From NCBI GenBank assembly GCA_034401135.1, contig JAWZSP010000001.1, positions 1,860,001 through 1,924,000 of the forward strand: a stretch of DNA of 64,000 bases, given 5' to 3'. The notes under the pieces are model-generated. The model saw only the letters and a list, made by a program, of their open reading frames with translations. It was not told where the DNA came from and ran no database searches. Within the stretch, counting starts at the first letter, position 1; every line of letters starts with the position of its first letter. The position numbers were made by a program, and so were the translations under genes. Shown one piece after another: positions 34,363-46,299 of this stretch. Source of the DNA: Volutella citrinella. Taxonomy: Eukaryota > Ascomycota > Sordariomycetes > Hypocreales > Nectriaceae.

Positions 34363-35811
34363 GTTGACATCGAGACAAACTCAATCGACGTCGGATAGGC
34401 GGGTTGTCAACGCGCTGAAGCCGCAGTCGGGCAAATGTTTGCTTGGATTCCGTTGGGTGGCTTCTTTCACGGAATTGCGGGGAGGCGATCTGATTGTAGT
34501 CGGGAAAGACAGAGCTCAATTTCGGGACCTCCTTCCGCATCGAACGCACAGGAACTTTAGGCAACTGCTGTCACCTAAACAGGAGAGTGACCGAGGAACG
34601 CGGTTTCCGTTTGCAATTGGGGGAGAGTGTTGGGTGAGGTGAGGAACAGCAATTAGAGGAACCAAGGGTCTGATATGGCCTCAGGGTGCGAGCGGATGTG
34701 GTGGCTATAGGCGAGAATGGCGACCGTCTTTTTTAATCGACCAGAGGAGCTCTGCGATGCGGTTCTGGGAGCGAAATCGCTTGGGACCACCACCCAGACA
34801 TGGTTCACTGAGACAGGCTGCCGTAGAATGTAGCGAGATACTCACTGGGCGATTGCGAACGAGGATTGCAAAGGTATTTGAGACATGCCGACTATCTGGT
34901 TACATTGTGGCGAACTGGCGCCGCCCTGTCGCTGTGCCCAGGTTTCCTTGCCGAGATGCCCACAGAGAGGGGGAAGGCTATGTAGGATGAGCACCATCTC
35001 TTACAGTACCACAAGCGGCAAGCCATGGCAATGACGGGTGTTGTATAACGCCGCAGGTCGCCTTGAGTGAGACAGCGTTACTCAGGCCACTCTCAGAGCG
35101 GGCTCAAGTGAACGAGCAGCCCCACGGGACGGAGTAGGATCTTGGGAATGCAGTAGCAAGATGGGTTTAGGGGTATGTTGTTTCCGCTGTCCATTTTTTC
35201 TTTGCCTATGACTCCTGCTCGACGGCTCCAAGTCTGCGGTCTTGGATCGTGGGACGAGGGGATTCTCCCACCTCTAGGATCCGTAGCCTTGCGGTGGCCT
35301 CTGTGTCACTGTAACACGATGGACTAGCATCGGGGCCGTCCATATTGACACCGATTTCTCGTTTGGGTCACCCGTGTCAACCGGGAAGGCAGAGGCTGAG
35401 GTGAAACCCAGACGAAAGGAGCCCTGTCTCGGGCGGCCCCCTCGTGGTGCTTCCCACTACGGGCGGGAACGAAAACCGAGAACCGAGGGCAGAGATGAAG
35501 TGGCGAGTATTGTAATGGACCCGAGGAATGGTTAGATAGGATAGTTTCTAATCAACTCCCTCAACTTCCGGTTGCAAGGGGTGCTATTTGGGGCATGGCA
35601 ATGGTTGTGCTGACTGTGACAGTGCCGCCCAGCACTCAGTTGGGAGGGGAGGGGCCAGAGCCTTCTCGATGTATGTGTTGCGTTGTATTCTAAGTGAACA
35701 CTACGTTCAAGTAACCCGTCATCCACATCTCACTCCTTTCTTGTGTCCGATAAAGGCTCTTGATGATGATCGAATGGATAATCACGTGCCCGAGGACACA
35801 GGCAACCTCGT

Positions 35812-35843
35812 CCCCCGTCCCCCGTCCCCCTTCCCCCTTCCCC
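35812..35843 (-). repeat. G-quadruplex-forming G-tract cluster on the minus strand
   Basis: On the plus strand there are four runs of five C and a final run of four C, separated by two-base GT or TT spacers. Read on the minus strand this is five G-runs with two-nucleotide loops. Confidence 0.8.
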
Positions 35844-37867
35844 GCAATTCGCTTCCAGCACCTCACGATGAGACCCGCAAGCCCAGACTTTGCACACATG
35901 GATCTTCTGCTGACTCGTACATACATGCAACACGGTGGCGATGTTTCCATCCTGCTGCTTGTTGGCCAACCCCGCTTTCATTACCTTCTCAAAGCAGACA
36001 CCGTCTCCTCCCGTCCGGCAAGCCACATTTCCTTTGATACGCCTTGCAGCCAACGGCAGATGGACAAAACAGTGGCGTGATATGCCTGATCTGTTCTCCT
36101 TTGCATGTACCTGCAGGACTGCTGTCACAACATGTCTCCCTGGTCGACTACTTGGACTATGCCAAATGTAACAGCAGACTACGTCAATACCACAGGTTTA
36201 TCCGTCTAATCAGGCCTCAATGTTGTAGCGATCTCGGGAGGGATCCGACTGAGCGAACTTGACCGGTTTCTGAATTTGGTCCCGGCGATCAGCATTCCCG
36301 ATTCCCACCCGCATGCATCATGGGGCACGCTGTTTGTCCTATGTCCTGTCCCAGGTCTGGCCTGTGCCATCGGGACGTCACAGAATGTCCCAGATTCCCG
36401 CCTGCAAGAAAGAGCTGACCGCTGCCTGGGATTTTGTCTCCGCATCATCTACGCGTCTGGCTAGGGGGCTTGGGCTTGGGCATTGGGGCTCGGAGGCTCG
36501 GAGGCTCGGTTCCGCCTCGCATCACAAGCAGGCAGCAGGTAATTGTCAGCGGCATCACACGTGAAAGAGGACCAAAACAAATCACGGAAGGAGGTTGGCC
36601 AGCATCCCACTCGGGTGCACTTTGGCGCGAGAGTCGCGAACAGGCCCCGAATTGGACGGTTGGCAGTCTCGACTTCATTGGGCCAGGATCGTTGACAAAT
36701 ATTTGGCTTGACCTGATAGGGATGACATGCAGGTAATACGCAGCTGACTTCGGCAAGCCTCACTCCCTGCCCCTGGTCGCAGCGGCTGCGCAATTCGTTA
36801 GCCGCCTGCCATCAGCATCTCGTTCTGGGATGGCATTATCTGCAGTCCAGTGGAGGCCCTATACGGCGAGCGCGGCAGGCATACCTGACCCTTTCTACCG
36901 GGACTGGGGTGTTGCTGGATGTGGCAGCAGGTGTCTCTATCCATTTTTAGTTTGAAGCTGAACGCCGGTTGTCGCCTTGTTGTGTGCGTGGAAGCACATT
37001 CTGGTCATTGTAGTTGGAGTCGCCCAAGCATCTCGGGCTTGTCGCGTGAGGCACAAGGCAAAAGGGTCGGGGATGATCGCGGGTACTCGGCGGAGCTCAT
37101 TGATTTGAAATAAGCGCACTAGCTGTTTTTATTGAATGATGGAGAGCTAGGCTCAATTCAAGTCTGACATGAGCTGGCAAGCGAGCAGCATCCGAGGAGG
37201 CCAACCAGGATGTGGCTCACCATGTTACTCGACAACGGCGGTGCTCCAGAAGCGAGCTGAATGATGCAATTCTAAGGAGGGATACCATGCAATAGCCTCG
37301 GATCGACCCGATATTTCTGAATTCGCTCATCAGATGTTCCATGCCAGGTGCCGCAGTCGTTGCAGACTAACCTCCGCCGCCCGCAGCGTTGCAGCAACAT
37401 GACACTCGGTTCGGGCTCGTTGGGCGAGATAGGTATTTCTGCATACAGCATGCATCCATCCTCTAGAATGCTACCCCAGACATCATCAGTCGAGGATCCC
37501 TTGCCTGGATCTTTGCTGGCTGGGGGGTGGTATCTGCAAAGTCCTTGCTTGCCATGCGGCAGAGTGCGCCTCATCGGCCCCCTCAGAGGAAGCTCAGCAG
37601 GCTTCGCCCTCCCATCCATCCAGGTTCCACGCCAAACGCCTGCGGGGAACTTCAGGTTGTTTTCATGGAATGCTCAGAGATGTGTTCTTGGCATAGCTTG
37701 ACGGGCGCTGGCGTCTGTCTGCCAGCTGTCAGAATAGTCGCTTGCGGCCGTCGCCCCTTGAGCGGAACTCAGTGGGAAAAAAGTCGACTCTGTTCAGATT
37801 CACTAGCTTTAAAAAATCTGTGTTCATTCTTCTTCTTCTTCTTCATCCACGCTTGCACATGGTAGCA

Positions 37868-37975
37868 TGATTCCTTCTTCCTCTCTCACTTGCTTACCTC
37901 CCCTTTCCCCCGTCCTTCGTTCCGCTCTTCCTCCCCCCTCCCCCCGGTCGACACACACCGGCGGGCTTTCCCCCA
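37868..37975 (+). promoter_or_regulatory. Pyrimidine-rich 5' leader upstream of the PKS start
   Basis: CT-rich tracts (CTTCTTCCTCTCTC, CCCCTTTCCCCC, CTTCCTCCCCCC) lie just before the PKS ATG at 38004. Such tracts commonly lie near transcription starts of filamentous-fungal genes; the exact start site is not visible. Confidence 0.4.
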
Positions 37976-38003
37976 GTCTCACAGGCTTCCCCCGTTTCTC
38001 ACA

Positions 38004-41000
38004 ATGGTAGACATTGCCGTCGTGGGTATCGGGCTCCGGTTTCCAGGAGATGCAACGTCTCCCGAGAAGCTGTGGGATGTCCTAGAACGGGGCGAGTCCC
38101 AATGGTCCGAGTTCCCCAAGGACCGTCTGAACATCGATGGCTACTACCATCCCGGCGGTGACAGACAGGGCAGTGTAAGCTTCTAGATTCTCTGTGCAAC
38201 ATGAAAGATGCTTACCCATCACCACAGATATCGTTCCGCGGTGCCCACTTTTTGAAGGGTGATTTCGCTGCGTTTGATGCTCCCGTGAGTCGTCATTAAT
38301 CTGCCCGGCGGCCACCCGGCTGACGACATCCTCCTAGTTCTTTTCTGTGGCGGCCGAGGACGCCAAGGCTATTGATCCTCAACAGAGAATCTTGCTCGAG
38401 GCATCATACGAAGCCCTAGAGAATGGTGCGTTATCCAACCAGGCCAAGCATAGCCCTGCAGACTGACATACCCTTTTTTTAGCTGGTATCCGCAAGGAGG
38501 ATATCGACGGCAGCGACGCCGCGGTCTATGTTGGATCATTCGTGAAAGGTACCATCATCTACGATTCGGTATCATCGCATCCCCTAACATAACCAGATTA
38601 CGAACAGATATGCCTGAGAGACCCGGACTGGCAGCCCCAGTATGCCGCCACGGGAAACGGAATCGCCATCATGGCGAATCGCATCTCCTATTTTTTCAAC
38701 CTACACGGTCCCAGCATGACCATCGACACCGGTTGCAGTGGAAGTTTAGTCTCCGTTCATTTGGCGGCCCAAAGCCTAAGGTCGGGTGAAACATCGCTGG
38801 TATGTCCTAAACTATGTAATATTATCAGTGCTTCAGCTGAACGCCAGACAGGCCATCGCAGCAGGGGCGGGAATGATCCTCACTCCAAACACCATCATGC
38901 CCATGACAGCCCTCAACTTTCTCAGCCCTGACGGCAAATGCTTTACCTTTGATGCCCGAGCCAACGGGTATGGTAGAGGAGAAGGCATTGGTGTCGTCAT
39001 TCTGAAGCGGCTCTCCGACGCCATTCGCGACAACGACACCATCCGAGCAGTCATCAGAGGCACCAGGGTCAACCAAGACGGCCACACAACTGGTAAATAT
39101 CATCACACTATGTATCTGCACAGAAATATCCCTGACTTTTGTAAAGGAATCACCCTGCCAAGTAAAGAGGCGCAAGTGGCCAACATCAATGCACTGTATG
39201 AGTCAGTTGGCCTCGACATCAATCAGACCGCCTATGTCGAATGCCATGGGACTGGTACTCAGGCTGGCGACTGGCGAGAACTCAAGGCAGTCTCTGAATC
39301 TCTTGGAAGGACCCGGTCACAGAAGAACCCTATTGTCGTGGGCTCAATCAAACCAAACATCGGCCACCTCGAAGGCGCTGCTGGCGTTGCGGGCCTCATC
39401 AAGGGTGTTCTTGTCCTGGAGCACGGAAAGATTCCCCGGAACATCAACTTTGAGAATGGCAACCCCGACATCAATTTCCAAGAATGGAAAGTCAAGGTGA
39501 GGTCGATTGGCATGTCTGTCTTGGCGGTGTTTACTGACCCTCCCGTAGGTTCCCACGCAGACTCTGGATTGGCCGCTTCCTGGGCTTCGTAGGGTCAGCG
39601 TCAACTGCTTCGGGTTTGGCGGAACCAACGCCCATGTTATCATGGACGAGGCCCCACGGTACATGTCAGCTCGCGACCTGAAAGGCAACCACAATTCACT
39701 GGAAGCCGATGACGGCCATCGTACCAAGCGACTGGCCATGGAGGCATCTGACTCGGAACCTTTTGAGCCCCAGGTTCTATGCTTCTCGTCACACGAGAAA
39801 TCTGGCATTCGCCGAATCGTCGACGCCCACCTTTCCTACTTGGAGAAAGAGCGAAGCATCTCTTCCAACACGTTCATGCGCCAGTATTCCTACACCCTCG
39901 GTTGTCGCAGGTCCAACCTCGAATGGAGATTCTCCGTTGTTTCCAAATCGCTCGACGACCTTGTCACAAAGTTGAAGGAATGCGACGAATCTGAACTCAC
40001 TCGCGTGTCGAAAGCGAAACCCCCTAGGATATGCTTTATCTTCTCCGGCCAGGGGGCCCAGTACGCGCAGATGGGCAACGAGCTCTTAGCTTTTAATGTC
40101 TTTCGAGAGAGCCTTGACTCAGCCACAACTTACTTAATGTCTACTCTTGGTAGCAGCTTCAACCTCCTAGCCGAGATCATGAAGCCTCCTGCCGACTCGC
40201 TCATCTCCGACCCCGGGATTGCACAGCCGGCAACCACAGCAGTGCAGGTCGCGTTAGTCGAGCTTCTCGACTCTTTCGGCATCAGCCCAAGCTTCGCAGT
40301 CGGTCACTCTTCTGGCGAGGTCGCGGCCGCCTTCGCAGCGGGGGCCATAACTCGGGAGGCTGCGTGGGAAATCGGCTACTATCGTGGCCTTGCCGCCTCA
40401 TCCATCCCGATCAAAGCACCAGAGCTTAGCGGTGGTATGATGGTGGTAGGTCTGTCTCTCGAGGGAACACAGTCGCTTCTCGAAGGGATGGAAGAACCCG
40501 CCGAGGTTGCTTGCATAAACAGTCCTCGCTCCACAACCATTTCTGGAACCCAAAGCTCCCTCGCTGAAGTTGCAATCAAACTCACTGAGAGGCACGTCTT
40601 CTTTCGTGGTTTGCCTGTTTCCACTGCATATCACTCATCGCACATGAGGATCGTGGAGGGCGACTACCTTGATCATTTGAGGGGTATCCCTGAACCATGT
40701 TCAGACCAGAAAGCTTGTATGTATTCGTCCGTAACTGGTCGTGCCGTGCAAGCTGGAGAGCTTCGGCGTGAGTACTGGGTCCAAAACATGGTATCCCCAG
40801 TCCAATACGTCGCAGCCATCCAGTCAATGATGAGTTTACCTCAAGATGAGCGCCCTGAGGTCGTAATCGAGCTAAGCCCAACCTCTGCTCTGAGATCTCC
40901 CACGCAGGATATCCTATCCGACATGGCAATTTCATCGGCGCCATCCTACCACTCTGTGCTTCAAAAGAAAACGAATGGGAATATCTCGCTTCTAGGCGTT

Positions 41001-44000
41001 CTAGGTCATCTCTGGGGACGAGGATGTCCCGTCAAAATGGATAAGGTCGTTTCGCGAGGCAATCCTGAGACTCGATTGGAGTGCTTGGTGGACCTACCAC
41101 CATATCCCTGGAACCACTCCAAGTCATACTGGCACGAATCTCACCTTGGACGAGCCAATCGATTTCGAGAGTTCCCCCGCCAGGACCTCATCGGAGCGCC
41201 CACTGCTGATGCAATATCATTCGAGCCCAGGTGGCGTGGCTTTCTTCGCATTTCGGAAAACCCTTGGATCCAAGATCACCAAGTGCAGAAGACGATTGTC
41301 TATCCGGCAGCCGGGATGATCACCATGGCTCTTGAAGGCATCCGCCAGCTGGCCAAGTCTAAAAGCAGCGTCATTGGCTATGAAATTTCCGACATGCGAA
41401 TCGCGAAGGCAATGATAGTTCCCAATACGTCTCATGGCCTAGAAATGGCAATGAACTTCAAGTCACTCGACCATGGCAGCAGCTCTGGCGTCTCTTACGA
41501 ATTTTCAATCTACTCGAAGCAGCTTGACGGACCCTGGGAGCACCATGCTTCTGGGTCGATCCGGAGTGTCTCAGCCGGCGACAGTGCTGGCAGCGATTCG
41601 TATCAAGCGCAGTTGGAGATGCTGAAGACAACGTGTACCGAGGAAGTCGTTCCAAGGCAGCTATACGAGCTCCTTGATATCGTTGGCATGAACTATGGTC
41701 CCCTGTTCCAGAACATCTCCGAGATCCGCAAAGGCAGCGATTCTTGCGTCGTGAAGGTCAGTGTGCCCGATACGAAAGCCAAGATGCCGGCCAACTTTGA
41801 GTATCCGCATCTCATCCATCCCGCAACCCTCGACTCCATGTTCCAGAGCCTCTTCGCCATCGACCACAACCCCATGGTGCCTACACATATCGGCAGCCTG
41901 TTCGCCTCCGCCAAGATGATGTCCGGCCCCGGAAACGAGTTTGTCGGGTACTCCACTGCCAAGCGACGTGGCTTCCAAGACGCTCTTGCCGACATAGTCA
42001 TGACACAGGCGGGCGAGGAGCAGCCTTCTGTTGTCATCAGCGGTCTGCACTTCACCGGTCTTGGCGCGGCCTCTGCGGAGGAGGGAGGCTTTCTCCCCAA
42101 TCATCGAGGGCTATGTACCGAGATAGTTTGGGCCAGGGAAGCAGAACCTGGCCGAGTTCATCAGTTTGACAGCTTTTTGAAACTCGTTGCCCATAAGCAA
42201 CCTGCCCTCTCCATTCTTCAAATTGGCGGGACCCCGGCATTCACACAATCCTGTCTCGACGTTCTCGCGTCTGGCACAGGGGCAACGCCATGCCTCGTCC
42301 GTTATTCGATTGCTGAAGGAAACACACAAATCCCGTCGCTTGATGAGCTACCATTTTTGAAGGATTCTTCGCTTAAACGGTTTTTTGAAATGCGCCGCAT
42401 AGATGGATCGGAGTCTATGCCGGACTACCACATAATTATAAACTGCATGCCGGATCAAGTCGACGCCTTGAATTTCACAAAGCATCTGTTCCATGGTGGC
42501 TATATCCTTCAGCAGTCTCGTGGAGATAAAGATGGAGACATTTGCCATATCCTTACCCTTGGAGGTGGGATGTCGCTTCTTTCGCCATTCACCCCCTACC
42601 GCAAGCCATACGCCACGGATGGATCAGTCGGGGCCCTACATGCAATCTTGCTTGTACCCGATATCGTCCCGGTCGAATTGGAGCATCTTTTTCTGAAATT
42701 GCGCGTGCTCCTCGAGGTTGCTTTACCCGGTGCATCTCTATCCCTTGTCCGGGTCAGCCAGGCGTTCAGCGATCCGGGCATAATCGAGGACAAGGTAGTG
42801 ATCTCGGCACTTGAGCTCGCACATTCCTGGATTTTCAACTGGCGCCAGGATGATTTCGAATTCTTCCGAAAGGTAACGGGCACTGCCAAGGGTCTCCTCT
42901 GGCTCACGCAAGGTTCCCACATGAAGCCCGAGAACCCCGAGGGCGCGCTGATCACGGCGCTTGCCAGGACCTTGGTGTCCGAGGATCCTCTGAAGACCAT
43001 TGTGACGCTCGATTTCTCACCAACGACAAACATTGGCGGTGAAAATGCTGCGCTAAGCGTCAGGCAAGTCATTCTCAAGACTTTCATGACAAGTAGGTCC
43101 CAGGTGCGCGACCTGGAGTACGCAGAGGAGCACGGAGATCTCTATATTCCCCGTCTCGTTCCAATCTCGGCTCTCAATAGCCTCGTCGAGGATGAAAGCC
43201 CATACGATATTGAAAAGACATCTTTCAGTAATCCTGCGAGTTGTCTTGGCCTGGAGGTCGCCAAAACTGGCCTCGTCGATGGGGCACTGGTGTTCAAGGG
43301 CATCAACCACGCGAACCCCTCTCCAAATCAAGTTGAAGTCACCTTTCAACAGGCCTCCCTTGATGATGCCGATCTTGACACCGTCATGGGGCGTTCCGCC
43401 GACACCAATGTCGGTCTTGAGATGGGGGGTACGATAGGGCTGCTTGGTGCAGGCGTTTCTGACTTCCAGCCGGGAGACCGAGTCGCGGCAGTGATGCCCG
43501 AAGGGGCTTTTCGCAGTAAGGCCAATGTGGACGTTGGATTCGTCAGGAAATGGTCTGCCAACATCCCTATCCACCAAGTTGCCAGTGCAGTACATGGGAT
43601 TTGCAATGTTGGGAGGATAGGCCGCGGCAAGTCTCTTCTGATTCACGCCGGAGCAGGTAGTCACGGCTTGGCGGCGATTGAACTCGCCTCCCAGTTGGGG
43701 GCAGAGATATTCACCACGGTGGCCGGAACCGACACATCCCGGCAAATCGAGATTCTGCAAGCCCGCGGCCTTGACCGAAGTCACATATTGGCGGCAGAGT
43801 CCGAGACCCTGGGGACAAACATTCGTCGGCTTACTGCTGGCCGCGGTGTTGATGTCGTGTATAACCCAACTCAGCTCTGTATCCAGGCCAACCTCAAGCT
43901 CGTCAGGAAGGGTAAGCAATTTGCCAGCCCGTTTTCGCGCGGAAGCTAACATGACAGCAGGTGGCACCGTTGTACAGCTTTCTCGAGGAGCACTAGTGCA

Positions 44001-45453
44001 GCCAACGGCGCAAACAGTTTCGCCATCAACATCGTTTGTAAACTTCAATTTTGCTGACCTCATGGAAGACGATCCCACATACACGGCAGAACTCTTGGAT
44101 GCGGCAATCAGGCTTTCTGATAATCTTGGATGTGACTTTTCCATCCCTCCGGATGCTGTCCGTGAGTTGGAAATCTCCGACTTGAAGGGTGCATTCGACG
44201 CTGTTGGAGAGCATCCCCACTTTGGTCTCGTTGTCATCAAGGATAGTCGCCCAGGCAGTCTTATCGAGGCGGCGGTGCCCAAGCAAACCAAGCCCCTGCA
44301 TGAGGCTGTGTTCGGAGACAAGACGTACGTTCTTGTCGGAGGGCTAGGAGGCCTCGGACGAAGCATTTGCGATCTTCTCGTCCAAAATGGTGCTCGCCAC
44401 ATTGCATTCTTGTCAAGGACGGGCGCTTCTTCCGATGCATCCCGCAAACTTGTTGATTCTCTCCGCGAGCGGGGGGTTGATGCCAGGGTTTTCAAGGTCG
44501 ACATCTGTGACGAGTTGCTTCTGCGCAACATTTTCGAAACGCAGATATCGGTTCAAATGCCTCCTGTCGAAGGCGTATTCCAGTGCGCAGCGGTGATCAA
44601 AGACGCCGTACTCGACAACATGACTTTTGCCGACTGGAAGACCGCGACGGCTCCCAAGACTCTCGGGTCAGCGAATCTACTCAACGTGATACCCAACGAG
44701 TCAAACGATCCTTTCTTCGTGTTCCTGGCCAGCTCGGCTGGGGTCATTGGAAGCCGAGGCCAAGCAAACTACGCGGCAGGAAACTGCTACGAGGATGCCC
44801 TAGCACGCATGTATCGTCGTCGTCGGGGAAAGCGCGCCGTGTCCATCGACCTGGGTCCGGTTCTTGGTGCTGGCATGCTGGCCGAGGACGAGGGGATTCT
44901 CGACATGCTCCGAGCCAGTGGTTTCTACGGCATCAGGCACCAGGATTTCCTGACCATGGTCACCCACGCCATCACGGGGGAGGTCCTCCCAAAGATCCCC
45001 ATGCCGCCCCAGGTCATCATGGGCATTGGAACGGGCGGCCTCATGCTCCAGAACCAGCCAGCCGACCCATACTGGTCCCGCACCGCGCTCTACCAGTACA
45101 TGAACCTCGTTGACATGCCGCCTCCTGACCTCTCAGCGGCAAAAGGGGCGGCCAAGTTTGACATGGCGTCGATGCTTGCGTGCTGCGCAGATCTGGATGC
45201 TGCCACCGAAATCATCAGCACTGGCTTGATGCACATGCTGGCCAAGGCGATGAACATGCTGGCGGAGGAAATCGACACGGGGAAGCCTCCAAACGCCTAC
45301 GGCGTGGACTCGCTCGTGGCAGTTGGAGTCCGGAACTGGGTGGTCCACAACTGCAAGGTTGAGATGTCCGTGTTTGAGGTCTTGAGTGACAAGACAATAG
45401 CAGAGTTGGCTAGCCAGATTGCGCGGAAGGGGGGCTACGGTAATGGAGCTTAG
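38004..45453 (+). CDS. Highly reducing type I polyketide synthase (2343 aa)
   Basis: Nine exons: 38004-38174, 38228-38284, 38338-38425, 38483-38548, 38597-38799, 38852-39092, 39147-39496, 39549-43911 and 43961-45453. Domain order: KS (Cys174 in DTGCSGSL, His309 in ECHGTGT, His349 in NIGHLEG); MAT (FSGQGAQ about 557, Ser646 in GHSSGE); DH (His969 in DHQVQ, Asp1154 in HPATLDSMF); a degenerate C-methyltransferase/structural-KR stretch about 1240-1600; ER-like region about 1620-1850; KR (GGLGGLG about 1973, Ser2104, Tyr2117 in GQANYAAGN); and C-terminal ACP (Ser2297 in GVDSL). KS, MAT, DH, KR and ACP look active. MT and ER appear damaged: the MT motif reads ILQIGGTPA and the ER dinucleotide motif reads HAGAGSHG. 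No release domain follows the ACP. It should make a partly reduced, largely unbranched chain with retained double bonds. Confidence 0.95.
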
Positions 45454-45768
45454 ACTTGGAGTGCTGGCGGGTATCTCAAGGCGAAGTGCATTTTCCGAGC
45501 TTAGACAACTGCCATCAAGATTGGCATCTTCTTGCATGTAATTACTTGGCAAACAAGACCTTCCCCATTGTATCTAGCAAATAAGAATGTGACCGAGCAC
45601 TGTATAACTCTTTCCCTTGAACTAGATAGCTCAACGTTAATTCGGTCACTCTTGTGCTGGGGCGAACCTCATGACCATCCACATATGTGCCAGAGTGTGG
45701 TGAAGTCAAGTGCAGACATCCCAACCTTCATCATCTCAAATATCAAGGCCGAGGCTCCAACAAGAACC
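45454..45768. other. PKS 3' flank before the tRNA pair
   Basis: Presumably the 3' untranslated region of the PKS. No gene seen. Confidence 0.5.
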
Positions 45769-45839
45769 GCGTGATTGGTTTAGTGGTAAAATTAATCGTT
45801 GCCATCGATTAGCCCTGGGTTCGATTCCCAGATCACGCA
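45769..45839 (+). tRNA. tRNA-Gly(GCC), intronless
   Basis: The acceptor stem GCGTGAT pairs with ATCACGC (45832-45838), discriminator A. The anticodon arm AATCG-TTGCCAT-CGATT gives anticodon GCC, and the T arm contains GGGTTCGATTCCC. Length is 71 nt. No run of four or more T follows in the 70 bp before the next tRNA. Confidence 0.95.
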
Positions 45840-45909
45840 ACTGTGTCAATATTCACCCCAACATCGTCTCCGCCCGGTTGGCGATGATGGTTTGATGATG
45901 CACTCACCA

Positions 45910-45987
45910 GCGTAATTGGTTTAGTGGTAAAATTAATCGTTGCCAACAAGTCTCGATTAGCCCTGGGTTCGATTCCCAGATTACGCA
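45910..45987 (+). tRNA. tRNA-Gly(GCC) with a 7-nt intron
   Basis: The acceptor stem GCGTAAT pairs with ATTACGC (45980-45986). It has the same D, anticodon and T arms as the copy at 45769, but seven extra bases (ACAAGTC, 45946-45952) directly after position 37, the eukaryotic intron site. With that removed the mature tRNA is 71 nt and differs from the first copy only by one compensated acceptor-stem pair. Confidence 0.93.
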
Positions 45988-45990
45988 ACC

Positions 45991-45999
45991 TTTCTTTTT
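45991..45999 (+). terminator. RNA polymerase III terminator after the second tRNA-Gly
   Basis: TTTCTTTTT begins three bases after the discriminator base of the second tRNA-Gly. It is the first T5 run after either tRNA. Confidence 0.75.
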
Positions 46000-46299
46000 G
46001 CATGTCTTGTCCCTGTGAATATGGCCAAGGCTGGCGTAAATGCGGATCCGTGATATCATGAGGTGGTCCACCCAGGCGGGTCCCGGCTGTTGTGGAGTTG
46101 CTGTAGGCTGGCTGCACCACGGCTATTAGCAAGCTATAGAACCTGATGGCCTCTGCTTACACCTCTCTTATTTGGCTATGAGTAGAGTCGAATCCGAGGC
46201 GGACAGACTCAAGGCAAGGAACTAAATATATACCGATTTACATCTGTCCAGCTTCGCCCCATCGTCTTCCATTAATTCCTCCCTTTCACGCTCTAAGTG

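Larger units (their letters stand above)
34363..38003. other. 3.6-kb spacer between divergent MFS and PKS genes
   Basis: This should contain both promoters. I see no gene that I can support. It carries a strong G-quadruplex-type tract (35812-35843), two CACGTG/ACACGTG-type sites (near 35783 and 36557) and a pyrimidine-rich leader before the PKS start. A 115-codon minus frame (37272-37619) is not recognisable. Confidence 0.5.

Noticed and set aside
37272..37619. 115-codon minus-strand frame with a few Cys upstream of the PKS
   Set aside because: Unrecognisable, with an overlapping plus frame of equal length; looks like chance in promoter DNA.
43053..44531. 492-codon open frame on the minus strand
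   Set aside because: It lies antisense across PKS exons 8 and 9 and their intron, has no recognisable motif, and the sense strand encodes clear ER and KR sequence.
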